Shown one piece after another: positions 1 through 14,343 of a stretch of DNA of 64,000 nucleotides. The notes beneath the pieces were generated by a model. That model did no database searches, was not told where the DNA came from, and saw nothing but the letters and a program-made list of their open reading frames with translations. Source of the DNA: Unio delphinus. Lineage: Eukaryota; Mollusca; Bivalvia; Unionida; Unionidae. Each line of letters starts with the position of its first letter. The stretch's first letter is position 1. The stretch covers positions 38,526,315 to 38,590,314 of the forward strand of contig JAQISU010001235.1 of NCBI GenBank assembly GCA_029339505.1, in the 5' to 3' direction. The position numbers and the translations under genes are program-made.

Positions 1-640
1 ATGTGAGGTTTTCACTCTAAATTATTTTATGATATCTAGTATTGGAGTGGGTTCTAAATGAAAACGTTGCTGACATCCATCATGGCCACCAAGCAGTCAT
101 TGTAAAAATCTTGTCTCTCTACTACTCTTGAATGGATGGTTCTACTGACATGTTATTTGCACCGAAAAACTTCTTAATATGTCTAGTTGGTCCTAAATGA
201 AAATGGTACCCCTTGTACATACGTCTATCAAGGTGGCCATACTGAAAGTTTTGTTAAAGCACTTTACCAGAGTGGATGGCATATTGACAAATGGTTTTGT
301 TAACGCACGTTACCAGAGTGGATGGCATATTGACAAATGGTTTTGATTAAAGACTTCCTAATATGTCAAGTTGGTTAGAAATGAAAATAGTGAACAGGTA
401 CTTTGGACATATGGTAAGATCCTCATGTTGGCCATTTTAAAAATAATGCTAATGCTATTCCATTAAATGGACAATAACACAATGTTTTAATAAGACCTGG
501 GTAACTGGAAGGGTGTTTTATCATGTCTACTTGGTCTTCACTTAAAATTGCGCAAATAAAACCTTCAGTTTAATGATAACGATGGCCAGGTTGAAATCAT
601 TTGCGACCTGCCAAGAACGATATTCAAAGCAGCATGGGGT
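1..640 (-). repeat. Diverged ~150-bp interspersed repeat, reverse copies
   Basis: Phrases such as CTTCTTAATATGTCTAGTTGG and CCTAAATGAAAATGG recur here. They are reverse complements of phrases at 25.3-26.1, 51.8-52.4 and 60.5-60.85 kb (AGGACCAACTAGACA, TCTTTTGGTGGAAACC). A ~40-bp block with GAGTGGATGGCATATTGAC is duplicated at about 268-343. Confidence 0.55.
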
Positions 641-724
641 TTTCACAAAACAATTGATATATATTTAGTTTGTTTAAATAAGAATGTGATGTATTTGTGA
701 GCCTATATTTGATGCTAGAATGGT

Positions 725-851
<127 letters not shown>

Positions 852-949
852 TTTATAGAACACTTAAACAGCTTCATGTCTTCACTCAGTTTGGTTTGTT
901 CTTGATTACAGCTTTCATTATTTTTAGTAACTACTGACATATTCAATCA

Positions 950-1446
950 TGGATTGGTATAATTCAAATGAATCTAAAAGAGTGTCATGCCAGGATACTC
1001 TCTCTCAAATTTGATAAAATTCTGTTAAGTGGTTACTGAGCAGATATTTAACGTTTTTTTTCTTTCTTCTAATTTTAGTAATTGTGGCCATTCTAAAGTA
1101 ATCATTGGAACAAATCTAAAAAAGCTACAGGACAGAATACTTTTTCAAATCTTATCAATTCAGTTTAACAGTCATTTAAAGGTTATTCTATTATTAGAAA
1201 TGGCAGTTACATTAAACAGTGGATGAGAAACACAGACAAAACTTCAAGCCAGGATGATTTCTCTCAAATTAAGTGAAAATTCTGTTGAGTAATGTTTGAT
1301 GTGTTTAAAAGTTTTCTATTTTTAGAAATGGCAGCAATCTTTTGATTACAGATCAGTCACCTGACTAAATTTGAAAGAACTTCACACCAGGATTCTTTCT
1401 TTCCAATCTTTTCAAATTCTGTTTTGTGGCTTTTTAAATAATAGTT
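950..1446. repeat. Degenerate repeats before the satellite
   Basis: Three diverged copies of a block with CTCTCAAATT...AAATTCTGTT...TTTTTAGTAATGG occur at about 1000, 1258 and 1397. They share the 'tagtaatggtggcc' phrase with the satellite that follows, so this may be its decayed edge. Confidence 0.5.
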
Positions 1447-4400
1447 GTCTATTGTTAGTAATGGTGGCCTTATGATGGCAGCTGGTAGCATTTGAACAGA
1501 TTGCCTGTTGTTAGTAATGGCGGCCCTATGATGGCAGCTGGTAGCATTTTAACAGACTGTCTATTGTTAGTAATGGTGGCCTTATGATGGCAGTTGATAT
1601 CCTTTGAATAGACTATTGTTAATAATGGTATCCCTATGATGGCAGTTGGTATCAATTAAATACTGTCTATTGTTAGCAATGGTTTCCTTATGATGGCAGT
1701 TGATATCCTTTGAATAGACTGTCTATTGTTAATAATGGTGTCCCTATGATGGCAGTTGATATCCCTTGAATAGACTGTCTATTGTTAGTAATAGTGTCCC
1801 TATGATGGCAGTTGATATCCCTTGACTAGTCTATTGTTAGTAATGGTGTCCCTATGATGGCAGTTGATATCCTTTGAATAGACTGTCTATTGTTAATAAT
1901 GGTGTCCCTCTGATGGCAGTTGGTATCAATTAAATAGACTGTCTATTGTTAGTAATGGTTTCCTTATGATGGCAGTTGATATCCTTTGAATAGACTGTCT
2001 ATTGTTAATAATGGTGTCCTTATGATGGCAGTTGATATCCCTTGAATAGACTGTCTATTGTTAGTAATTGTGTCCCTATGATGGCAGCTGATATCCTTTG
2101 AATAGACTGTCTATTGTTAATAATGGTGTCCCTATGATGGCAGTTGGTATCCTTTGAATAGACTGTCTATTGTTAGTAATGGTGTCCCTATGATGGCAGT
2201 AGGTATCCTTTGAACAAACTGTCCATTGTTAATAATGGTGTCCCTATGATGGCAGTTGATATCCCTTCAATAGACTGTCTATTGTTAGTAATGGTGTCCC
2301 TATGATGGCAGTTGATATCCCTTGAATAGTCTATTGTTAGTAATGGTGTCCCTATGATGGCAGTTGATATCCTTTGAATAGACTGTCCATTGTTAATAAT
2401 GGTGTCCCTATGATGGCAGTTGGTATCCTTTGAATAGACTTTCTATTGTTAGTAATGGTGTCCCTATGATGGCAGTTGATATCCTTTGAATAGACTGTCT
2501 ATTGTTAATAATGGTGTCCCTATCATGGCAGTTGGTATCCTTTGAATATACTGTCTATTGTTAGTAATGGTGTCCCTATGATGGCAGTTGGTATCCTTTG
2601 AACAAACTGTCCATTGTTAATAATGGTGTCCCTATGATGGCAGTTGATATCCCTTGAATAGACTGTCTATTGTTAGTAATGTTGTCCCTATGATGGCAGT
2701 TGATATCCCTTGAATAGTCTATTGTTAGTAATGGTGTCCCTATGATGGCAGTTGATATCCTTTGAATAGACTGTCTATTGTTAATAATGGTGTCCCTATG
2801 ATGGCAGTTGGTATCCTTTGAATAGACTGTCTATTGTTAGTAATGGTGTCCCTATGATGGCAGTTGATATCCTTTGAATATACTTTCTATTGTTAATAAT
2901 GGTGTCCCTATGAGGATGGTATCATTTCAACAGACTGTCTATTGTTAGTAATGGTGTCCCTATGATGGCAGTTGATATCCTTTGAATAAACTGTCTATTG
3001 TTAATAATGGTGTCCCTATGATGGCAGTTGGTATCCTTTGAATAGACTGTCTATTGTTAGTAATGGTGTCCCAATGATGACAGTTGGTATCCTTTGAATA
3101 GACTGTCTATTGTTAGTAATGTTGTCCCTATGATGGCAGTTGGTATCATTTGAACAGACTATTTTTAGTAATGGTGGCCCTATGATGGCAGCTGGTATCC
3201 TATGAACAGACTGTCTATTGTTAGTAATGGTGTCCCTATGATGGCAGTTGATATCCTTTGAATAGACTGTCCATTGTTAATAATGGTGTCCCTATGATGG
3301 CAGTTGATATTCTTTGAATAGACTGTCTATTGTTAGTAATGGTGTCCCTATGATGGCAGTTGATACTCTTTGAATAGACTGTCTATTGTTTGTAATGGTG
3401 TCCCTATGATGGCAGTTGATATCCTTTGAATATACTGTCCATTGTTAATAATGATGTCCCTATGAGGGCAGTTGATATCCTTTGAATAGACTGTCTATTG
3501 GTAGTAATTGTGTTCTATGATGGCAGCTGGTATCATTTGAACAGACTATTTTTAGTAATGGTGTCCCTATGATGGCAGCTGGTATCATTTGAACAGACTG
3601 TCTATTTTTAGTAATGGTGTCCTTATGATGGCAGCTGGTATCATTTGAATAGACTGTCCATTGTTAATAATGGTGGTCCTATGAGAGATGATGGTATCAT
3701 TTGAACAGACTGTCTATTGTTAGTAATGGTGTCCCTATGATGGCAGTTGATATCCTTTGAATAAACTGTCTATTGTTATTAATGGTGTCCCTATGATGGC
3801 AGTTGGTATCCTTTGAACAGACTGTCCATTGTTAATAATGGTGTCCCTATGATGGCAGTTCATATCCCTTGAATAGACTGTCTATTGTTAGTAATGGTGT
3901 CCCTATGATGGCAGTTGATATCCTTTGAATAGACTGTCTATTGTTAGTAATGGTGTCCCAATGAAGACAGTTGGTATCCTTTGAATAGACTGTCTATTGT
4001 TAGTAATGTTGTCCCTATGATGGCAGTTGGTATCATTTGAACAGACTATTTTTAGTAATGGTGTCCCTATGATGGCAGCTGGTATCATTTGAACAGACTG
4101 TCTATTTTTAGTAATGGTGGCCCTATGATGGCAGTTGATATCCTTTGAATAGACTGTCCATTGTTAATAATGGTGTCCCTATGATGGCAGTTGATATTCT
4201 TTGAATAGACTGTCTATTGTTAGTAATGGTGTCCCTATGATGGCAGTTGATATTCTTTGAATAGACTGTCTATTGTTAGTAATGGTGTCCCTATGATGGC
4301 AGTTGATATCCTTTGAATATACTGTCCATTGTTAATAATGATGTCCCTATGAGGGCAGTTGATATCCTTTGAATAGACTGTCTATTGGTAGTAATTGTGT

Positions 4401-7400
4401 TCTATGATGGCAGCTGGTATCATTTGAACAGACTACTTTTAGTAATGGTGTCCAGTTGATGGCAGCTGGTATCATTTGAACAGACTGTCTATTTTTAGTA
4501 ATGGTGGCCCTATGATGGCAGTTGATATCCTTTGAATAGACTGTCCATTGTTAATAATGGTGTCCCTATGATGGCAGTTGATATTCTTTGAATAGACTGT
4601 CTATTGTTAGTAATGGTGTCCCTATGATGGCAGTTGATATTCTTTGAATAAACTGTCTATTGTTAGTAATGGTGTCCCTATGATGGCAGTTGATATCCTT
4701 TGAATATACTGTCCATTGTTAATAATGATGTCCCTATGAGGGCAGTTGATATCCTTTGAATAGACTGTCTATTGGTAGTAATTGTGTTCTATGATGGCAG
4801 CTGGTATCATTTGAACAGACTACTTTTAGTAATGGTGTCCCGTTGATGGCAGCTGGTATCATTTGAACAGACTGTCTATTTTTAGTAATGGTGTCCTTAT
4901 GATGGCAGTTGATATCCCTTGAAAAGACTGTCTATTGTTAGTAATGGTGGCCCTATGAGAGAGGATGGTATCATTTGAATAGACTGTCCATTGTTAGCAA
5001 TGGTCTCCCTATGAGAGAGGATGGTATCATTTGAATAGACTGTCCATTGTTAATAATGGTGGCCCTATGAGAGAGGATGGTATCATTTGAATAGACTGTC
5101 CATTGTTAGTAATGGTCTCCCTATGAGAGGATGGTATCATTTGAATAGACTGTCCATTGTTAATAATGGTGGCCCTATGAGAGAGGATGGTATCATTTGA
5201 ATAGACTGTCCATTGTTAGTAATGGTCTCCCTATGAGAGAGGATGGTATCATTTGAATATACTGTCTATTGTTAGTAATGGTGTCCCTATGATGGCAGTT
5301 GGTATCCTTTGAACAAACTGTCCATTGTTAATAATGGTGTCCCTATGATGGCAGTTGATATCCCTTGAATAGACTGTCTATTGTTAGTAATGTTGTCCCT
5401 ATGATGGCAGTTGATATCCCTTGAATAGTCTATTGTTAGTAATGGTGTCCCTATGATGGCAGTTGATATCCTTTGAATAGACTGTCTATTGTTAATAATG
5501 GTGTCCCTATGATGGCAGTTGGTATCCTTTGAATAGACTGTCTATTGTTAGTAATGGTGTCCCTATGATGGCAGTTGATATCCTTTGAATATACTTTCTA
5601 TTGTTAATAATGGTGTCCCTATGAGGATGGTATCATTTGAACAGACTGTCTATTGTTAGTAATGGTGTCCCTATGATGGCAGTTGATATCCTTTGAATAA
5701 ACTGTCTATTGTTAATAATGGTGTCCCTATGATGGCAGTTGGTATCCTTTGAATAGACTGTCTATTGTTAGTAATGGTGTCCCAATGATGACAGTTGGTA
5801 TCCTTTGAATAGACTGTCTATTGTTAGTAATGTTGTCCCTATGATGGCAGTTGGTATCATTTGAACAGACTATTTTTAGTAATGGTGGCCCTATGATGGC
5901 AGCTGGTATCCTATGAACAGACTGTCTATTGTTAGTAATGGTGTCCCTATGATGGCAGTTGATATCCTTTGAATAGACTGTCCATTGTTAATAATGGTGT
6001 CCCTATGATGGCAGTTGATATTCTTTGAATAGACTGTCTATTGTTAGTAATGGTGTCCCTATGATGGCAGTTGATACTCTTTGAATAGACTGTCTATTGT
6101 TAGTAATGGTGTCCCTATGATGGCAGTTGATATCCTTTGAATATACTGTCCATTGTTAATAATGATGTCCCTATGAGGGCAGTTGATATCCTTTGAATAG
6201 ACTGTCTATTGGTAGTAATTGTGTTCTATGATGGCAGCTGGTATCATTTGAACAGACTATTTTTAGTAATGGTGTCCCTATGATGGCAGCTGGTATCATT
6301 TGAACAGACTGTCTATTTTTAGTAATGGTGTCCTTATGATGGCAGCTGGTATCATTTGAATAGACTGTCCATTGTTAATAATGGTGGTCGTATGAGAGAT
6401 GATGGTATCATTTGAACAGACTGTCTATTGTTAGTAATGGTGTCCCTATGATGGCAGTTGATATCCTTTGAATAAACTGTCTATTGTTAATAATGGTGTC
6501 CCTATGATGGCAGTTGGTATCCTTTGAATAGACTGTCTATTGTTAGTAATGGTGTCCCAATGATGACAGTTGGTATCCTTTGAATAGACTGTCTATTGTT
6601 AGTAATGTTGTCCCTATGATGGCAGTTGGTATCATTTGAACAGACTATTTTTAGTAATGGTGGCCCTATGATGGCAGCTGGTATCCTATGAACAGACTGT
6701 CTATTGTTAGTAATGGTGTCCCTATGATGGCAGTTGATATCCTTTGAATAGACTGTCCATTGTTAATAATGGTGTCCCTATGATGGCAGTTGATATTCTT
6801 TGAATAGACTGTCTATTGTTAGTAATGGTGTCCCTATGATGGCAGTTGATATCCTTTGAATAGACTGTCCATTGTTAATAATGGTGTCCCTATGATGGCA
6901 GTTGATATTCTTTGAATAGACTGTCTATTGTTAGTAATGGTGTCCCTATGATGGCAGTTGATACTCTTTGAATAGACTGTCTATTGTTAGTAATGGTGTC
7001 CCTATGATGGCAGTTGATATCCTTTGAATATACTGTCCATTGTTAATAATGATGTCCCTATGAGGGCAGTTGATATCCTTTGAATAGACTGTCTATTGGT
7101 AGTAATTGTGTTCTATGATGGCAGCTGGTATCATTTGAACAGACTATTTTTAGTAATGGTGTCCCTATGATGGCAGCTGGTATCATTTGAATAGACTGTC
7201 CATTGTTAATAATGGTGGTCCTATGAGAGATGATGGTATCATTTGAACAGACTGTCTATTGTTAGTAATGGTGTCCCTATGATGGCAGTTGATATCCTTT
7301 GAATAAACTGTCTATTGTTATTAATGGTGTCCCTATGATGGCAGTTGGTATCCTTTGAACAGACTGTCCATTGTTAATAATGGTGTCCCTATGATGGCAG

Positions 7401-10400
7401 TTCATATCCCTTGAATAGACTGTCTATTGTTAGTAATGGTGTCCCTATGATGGCAGTTGATATCCTTTGAATAGACTGTCTATTGTTAGTAATGGTGTCC
7501 CAATGAAGACAGTTGGTATCCTTTGAATAGACTGTCTATTGTTAGTAATGTTGTCCCTATGATGGCAGTTGGTATCATTTGAACAGACTATTTTTAGTAA
7601 TGGTGTCCCTATGATGGCAGCTGGTATCATTTGAACAGACTGTCTATTTTTAGTAATGGTGGCCCTATGATGGCAGTTGATATCCTTTGAATAGACTGTC
7701 CATTGTTAATAATGGTGTCCCTATGATGGCAGTTGATATTCTTTGAATAGACTGTCTATTGTTAGTAATGGTGTCCCTATGATGGCAGTTGATATTCTTT
7801 GAATAGACTGTCTATTGTTAGTAATGGTGTCCCTATGATGGCAGTTGATATCCTTTGAATATACTGTCCATTGTTAATAATGATGTCCCTATGAGGGCAG
7901 TTGATATCCTTTGAATAGACTGTCTATTGGTAGTAATTGTGTTCTATGATGGCAGCTGGTATCATTTGAACAGACTACTTTTAGTAATGGTGTCCAGTTG
8001 ATGGCAGCTGGTATCATTTGAACAGACTGTCTATTTTTAGTAATGGTGGCCCTATGATGGCAGTTGATATCCTTTGAATAGACTGTCCATTGTTAATAAT
8101 GGTGTCCCTATGATGGCAGTTGATATTCTTTGAATAGACTGTCTATTGTTAGTAATGGTGTCCCTATGATGGCAGTTGATATTCTTTGAATAAACTGTCT
8201 ATTGTTAGTAATGGTGTCCCTATGATGGCAGTTGATATCCTTTGAATATACTGTCCATTGTTAATAATGATGTCCCTATGAGGGCAGTTGATATCCTTTG
8301 AATAGACTGTCTATTGGTAGTAATTGTGTTCTATGATGGCAGCTGGTATCATTTGAACAGACTACTTTTAGTAATGGTGTCCCGTTGATGGCAGCTGGTA
8401 TCATTTGAACAGACTGTCTATTTTTAGTAATGGTGTCCTTATGATGGCAGTTGATATCCCTTGAAAAGACTGTCTATTGTTAGTAATGGTGGCCCTATGA
8501 GAGAGGATGGTATCATTTGAATAGACTGTCCATTGTTAGCAATGGTCTCCCTATGAGAGAGGATGGTATCATTTGAATAGACTGTCCATTGTTAATAATG
8601 GTGGCCCTATGAGAGAGGATGGTATCATTTGAATAGACTGTCCATTGTTAGTAATGGTCTCCCTATGAGAGGATGGTATCATTTGAATAGACTGTCCATT
8701 GTTAATAATGGTGGCCCTATGAGAGAGGATGGTATCATTTGAATAGACTGTCCATTGTTAGTAATGGTCTCCCTATGAGAGAGGATGGTATCATTTGAAT
8801 AGACTGTCTATTGTTAATAATGGTGTCCCTATGAGAGAGGATGGTATCATTTGAATAGACTGTCCATTGTTAGTAATGGTCTCCCTATGAGAGAGGATGG
8901 TATCATTTGAATATACTGTCTATTGTTAGTAATGGTGTCCCTATGATGGCAGTTGGTATCCTTTGAACAAACTGTCCATTGTTAATAATGGTGTCCCTAT
9001 GATGGCAGTTGATATCCCTTGAATAGACTGTCTATTGTTAGTAATGTTGTCCCTATGATGGCAGTTGATATCCCTTGAATAGTCTATTGTTAGTAATGGT
9101 GTCCCTATGATGGCAGTTGATATCCTTTGAATAGACTGTCTATTGTTAATAATGGTGTCCCTATGATGGCAGTTGGTATCCTTTGAATAGACTGTCTATT
9201 GTTAGTAATGGTGTCCCTATGATGGCAGTTGATATCCTTTGAATATACTTTCTATTGTTAATAATGGTGTCCCTATGAGGATGGTATCATTTGAACAGAC
9301 TGTCTATTGTTAGTAATGGTGTCCCTATGATGGCAGTTGATATCCTTTGAATAAACTGTCTATTGTTAATAATGGTGTCCCTATGATGGCAGTTGGTATC
9401 CTTTGAATAGACTGTCTATTGTTAGTAATGGTGTCCCAATGATGACAGTTGGTATCCTTTGAATAGACTGTATATTGTTAGTAATGTTGTCCCTATGATG
9501 GCAGTTGGTATCATTTGAACAGACTATTTTTAGTAATGGTGGCCCTATGATGGCAGCTGGTATCCTATGAACAGACTGTCTATTGTTAGTAATGGTGTCC
9601 CTATGATGGCAGTTGATATCCTTTGAATAGACTGTCCATTGTTAATAATGGTGTCCCTATGATGGCAGTTGATATTCTTTGAATAGACTGTCTATTGTTA
9701 GTAATGGTGTCCCTATGATGGCAGTTGATACTCTTTGAATAGACTGTCTATTGTTAGTAATGGTGTCCCTATGATGGCAGTTGATATCCTTTGAATATAC
9801 TGTCCATTGTTAATAATGATGTCCCTATGAGGGCAGTTGATATCCTTTGAATAGACTGTCTATTGGTAGTAATTGTGTTCTATGATGGCAGCTGGTATCA
9901 TTTGAACAGACTATTTTTAGTAATGGTGTCCCTATGATGGCAGCTGGTATCATTTGAACAGACTGTCTATTTTTAGTAATGGTGTCCTTATGATGGCAGC
10001 TGGTATCATTTGAATAGACTGTCCATTGTTAATAATGGTGGTCGTATGAGAGATGATGGTATCATTTGAACAGACTGTCTATTGTTAGTAATGGTGTCCC
10101 TATGATGGCAGTTGATATCCTTTGAATAAACTGTCTATTGTTATTAATGGTGTCCCTATGATGGCAGTTGGTATCCTTTGAACAGACTGTCCATTGTTAA
10201 TAATGGTGTCCCTATGATGGCAGTTCATATCCCTTGAATAGACTGTCTATTGTTAGTAATGGTGTCCCTATGATGGCAGTTGATATCCTTTGAATAGACT
10301 GTCTATTGTTAGTAATGGTGTCCCAATGAAGACAGTTGGTATCCTTTGAATAGACTGTCTATTGTTAGTAATGTTGTCCCTATGATGGCAGCTGGTATCA

Positions 10401-12352
10401 TTTGAACAGACTGTCTATTTTTAGTAATGGTGGCCCTATGATGGCAGTTGATATCCTTTGAATAGACTGTCCATTGTTAATAATGGTGTCCCTATGATGG
10501 CAGTTGATATTCTTTGAATAGACTGTCTATTGTTAGTAATGGTGTCCCTATGATGGCAGTTGATATTCTTTGAATAGACTGTCTATTGTTAGTAATGGTG
10601 TCCCTATGATGGCAGTTGATATCCTTTGAATATACTGTCCATTGTTAATAATGATGTCCCTATGAGGGCAGTTGATATCCTTTGAATAGACTGTCTATTG
10701 GTAGTAATTGTGTTCTATGATGGCAGCTGGTATCATTTGAACAGACTACTTTTAGTAATGGTGTCCAGTTGATGGCAGCTGGTATCATTTGAACAGACTG
10801 TCTATTTTTAGTAATGGTGGCCCTATGATGGCAGTTGATATCCTTTGAATAGACTGTCCATTGTTAATAATGGTGTCCCTATGATGGCAGTTGATATTCT
10901 TTGAATAGACTGTCTATTGGTAGTAATTGTGTTCTATGATGGCAGCTGGTATCATTTGAACAGACTACTTTTAGTAATGGTGTCCCGTTGATGGCAGCTG
11001 GTATCATTTGAACAGAATGTCTATTTTTAGTAATGGTGTCCTTATGATGGCAGTTGATATCCCTTGAAAAGACTGTCTATTGTTAGTAATGGTGGCCCTA
11101 TGAGAGAGGATGGTATCATTTGAATAGACTGTCCATTGTTAGCAATGGTCTCCCTATGAGAGAGGATGGTATCATTTGAATAGACTGTCCATTGTTAATA
11201 ATGGTGGCCCTATGAGAGAGGATGGTATCATTTGAATAGACTGTCCATTGTTAGTAATGGTCTCCCTATGAGAGGATGGTATCATTTGAATAGACTGTCC
11301 ATTGTTAATAATGGTGGCCCTATGAGAGAGGATGGTATCATTTGAATAGACTGTCCATTGTTAGTAATGGTCTCCCTATGAGAGAGGATGGTATCATTTG
11401 AATAGACTGTCTATTGTTAATAATGGTGTCCCTATGAGAGAGGATGGTATCATTTGAATAGACTGTCCATTGTTAGTAATGGTCTCCCTATGAGAGAGGA
11501 TGGTATCATTTGAATAGACTGTCCATTGTTAATAATGGTGGCCCTATGAGAGAGGATGGTATCATTTGAATAGACTGTCCATTGTTAGTAATGGTCTCCC
11601 TATGAGAGAGGATGGTATCATTTGAATAGACTGTCCATTGTTAATAATGGTGGCCCTATGAGAGAGGATGGTATCATTTGAATAGACTGTCCATTGTTAG
11701 TAATGGTCTCCCTATGAGAGAGGATGGTATCATTTGAATAGACTGTCCATTGTTAATAATGGTGGCCCTATGAGAGAGGATGGTATCATTTGAATAGACT
11801 GTCCATTGTTAGTAATGGTCTCCCTATGAGAGAGGATGGTATCATTTGAATAGACTGTCCATTGTTAATAATGGTGGCCCTATGAGAGAGGATGGTATCA
11901 TTTGAATAGACATTGTTAATAATGGTGGCCCTATGAGAGAGGATGGTATCATTTGAATAGACTGTCCATTGTTATTAATGGTGGCCCTATGAGAGAGGAT
12001 GGTATCATTTGAATAGACTGTCTATTGTTAATAATGGTGTCCCTTTGAGAGAGGATGGTATCATTTGAATAGACTGTCCATTGTTAGTAATGGTGTCCCT
12101 TTGAGAGAGGATGGTATCATTTGAATAGACTGTCCATTGTTAATAATGGTGTCCCTTTGAGAGAGGATGGTATCATTTGAATAGACTGTCCATTGTTAAT
12201 AATGGTGGCCCTATGAGAGAGGATGGTATCATTTGAATAGACTGTCCATTGTTAATAATGGTGGCCCTATGAGAGAGGATGGTATCATTTGAATAGACTG
12301 TCTATTGTTAATAATGGTGGCCCTATGAGAGAGGATGGTATCATTTGAACAG
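1447..12352. repeat. 56-bp satellite array with higher-order structure
   Basis: Continuous tandem array, about 195 units. Landmarks of the 56-bp unit are GATATCCTTTGAATAGACTG, TCTATTGTTAGTAATGG and TGTCCCTATGATGGCAGTT. Each unit carries the odd palindrome TAGACTGTCTA. Variant units have 44-58 bp through small deletions (ACTATTTTTAGTAATGG; CTTGAATAGTCTATTG). Long multi-unit blocks recur: the sequence at 3903-4088 is repeated at 7445-7630 (offset 3542), and the block from about 5252 recurs from about 8910 (offset ~3.66 kb). No coding potential is supported; the ~61-codon frames are by-products. Confidence 0.97.
11090..12352. repeat. Right-end satellite subfamily with GAGAGAGGATGG
   Basis: At the right end the units switch to a type with CCCTATGAGAGAGGATGG in place of CCCTATGATGGCAGTT. 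They alternate TTAGTAATGGTCTCC and TTAATAATGGTGGCC, giving a 112-bp dimer for much of the tract. Short runs of the same type also occur near 4.95-5.25 and 8.5-8.9 kb. Confidence 0.9.
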
Positions 12353-12952
12353 ATGTAAAGGAACATCATCATGCCTGGAAAATTTATCAACTTCTGGTTT
12401 TAGAAAAGTAAAATTTGTTATATTTTTAGTAAAATTTCCATATTAAGATTGTTTATTGGCATCATGTAATCAAATATGAAACAACTGCTTCAGGTCAAAT
12501 TATGCTGAAAATTTGAAAGATGTTTACAGCAATGGTGGACAGATGACAGGTGAGCTAATGATATTGACCTAACCTCCAAAATCGAGGCCTTGATGTCCAG
12601 CAGAAAATCATTATTTTATAGTTATGGAATAATAAACTTTATAATCATAGATTTGACAAGAAATTCTCATTGGTAACTACTTAGACATTACATCACAAAA
12701 CAAATGGCAGCTAATTGGTGAGGTATTATAAAATATTGGCCATTTAGAAGTTAGAATTTATTTCTGGTTTAGCCGGAGTTTGAATGATCTCATTGCATTC
12801 TACTGAATACTTGCTTTGTATTTCTGCAACATTCACAACTGAAAAACAGCAAAGTTACAAACACATAAAATTGAATCTTTTATCAAAAATCTATACAAAT
12901 ATGGACATCTTTATAAAGGTAGATTTAATATAGGCATTTACACTGCATACAG
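12353..12952. other. AT-rich sequence, nothing recognised
   Basis: Short stop-rich frames only, with no repeat family recognised. Confidence 0.5.
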
Positions 12953-13136
12953 AATTATGTCAAAATTATTACAATTCAAAAGGTAGTAGATAACTTGTAA
13001 TTATGTCAAAATTATTACAATTCAAAAGGTAGTAGATAACTTGTAATTATGTCAAAATTATTACAATTCAAAAGGTAGTAGATAACTTGTAATTATGTCA
13101 AAATTATTACAATCCAAAAGGTAGTAGATAACTTGT
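12953..13136. repeat. 46-bp tandem repeat, 4 copies
   Basis: Unit contains AATTATGTCAAAATTATTAC and AATTCAAAAGGTAGTAGAT. The copies are nearly identical; one substitution (AATCC) marks the last. Confidence 0.95.
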
Positions 13137-14343
13137 AATTTGTAACAGTTATACAGCCCTTAAATGTCTTCCTTTGTTGGTTTGTTTAAACTTCATAAAC
13201 AAGTATAAAAATAGAAGAAAAAAACAAGAACTGCACCATTACACTAGTGGATGCAACACTATCAGGTAATCACTGGTGTTGTTTTGTTTTATTGATAAGC
13301 GCAATTTTATCCCATTATTATTTTTGGAAGATACGTCAATATTCCAAAATCAAAAAGTGATACATTTTGTTCAGTTTAAACTTGGCAGATTCTATTCTCT
13401 CTGTTAATAAATTTAATGAGATTTTGACAAAATTCAAAAAGTTTAAAAAATTTAGAGACAGTTTAAGACAGCCCTTCGAAATTCAAGGACTTTCCAAGGT
13501 TATACAAATCATGTGTTATGATTCGTAAATAATTTCTTGCTTGTATCATTTTTACATGCTATTTAAAATGCATCTCAAACCATTCTAAGAAAAGAGTACC
13601 AATTTATTTTTGCTATATGGAATGGAAATCAATACAATATATAATTTACTTGTATTTACTAAACATAAATCCTATTCTTCACAAATCATTTAGGACTTGA
13701 ATAAAACAATTTCTCTGGAGTAAGAATAATGCATTTATTTCTGTTTTGACCATTACCGGTGCATAGTAAATAACACTTTTGTAAAAATAGTAATGAATAT
13801 GCCTAATATATACAAACACCAATCAAGCAATCACATTACGAGATATTAAAATGATTGGTGAATTGAAACTTAAATGCTGCACTTGAAAAAGGTCAACTGA
13901 TTATACAAATTCAAACACAATTCTGACATGTTAACAGAGGTATGAAATATAAAGCAGACTGGTGGGCAATACAAAACGGTCAGGTGATAAATTTTCATTT
14001 TAACATTTCTTATGAATAAGAGCCGTTAATAGTATAAGCCTTATGAATACTCACAGTTAACAAGGGAAATCACTCCCACAAACACACACTGTGTATATAA
14101 TACACAAACATAGTGTAGATAATGTTAAGTATATACTCTCTAAATACTATAACAATAACATCCCCTCACAGGGCCTTCTCTTGATTTTTGTCTTTGTGAA
14201 AATAGTAAATAGAAAAAAAGGTATTTATATGAATGTTTCAACAAATCTGATATTTTCAATGTCTTGTTGCTAACGCTGATTGTACAATTCCACATTTAGA
14301 CTGATCGCTTGTCAAACAAAGATGTATTTAACTTAAAGTATTG
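13137..14343. other. AT-rich sequence, nothing recognised
   Basis: No tandem structure, transposon terminus or plausible exon was found. A 60-codon frame at 14091-14273 has no recognisable similarity and no splice context. Confidence 0.5.

Noticed and set aside
1470..1655. ~61-codon ORFs recurring in the 56-bp satellite (also 3903-4088 and 7445-7630)
   Set aside because: They are repeat products; the identical copies reflect block duplication of the satellite, not a gene family.
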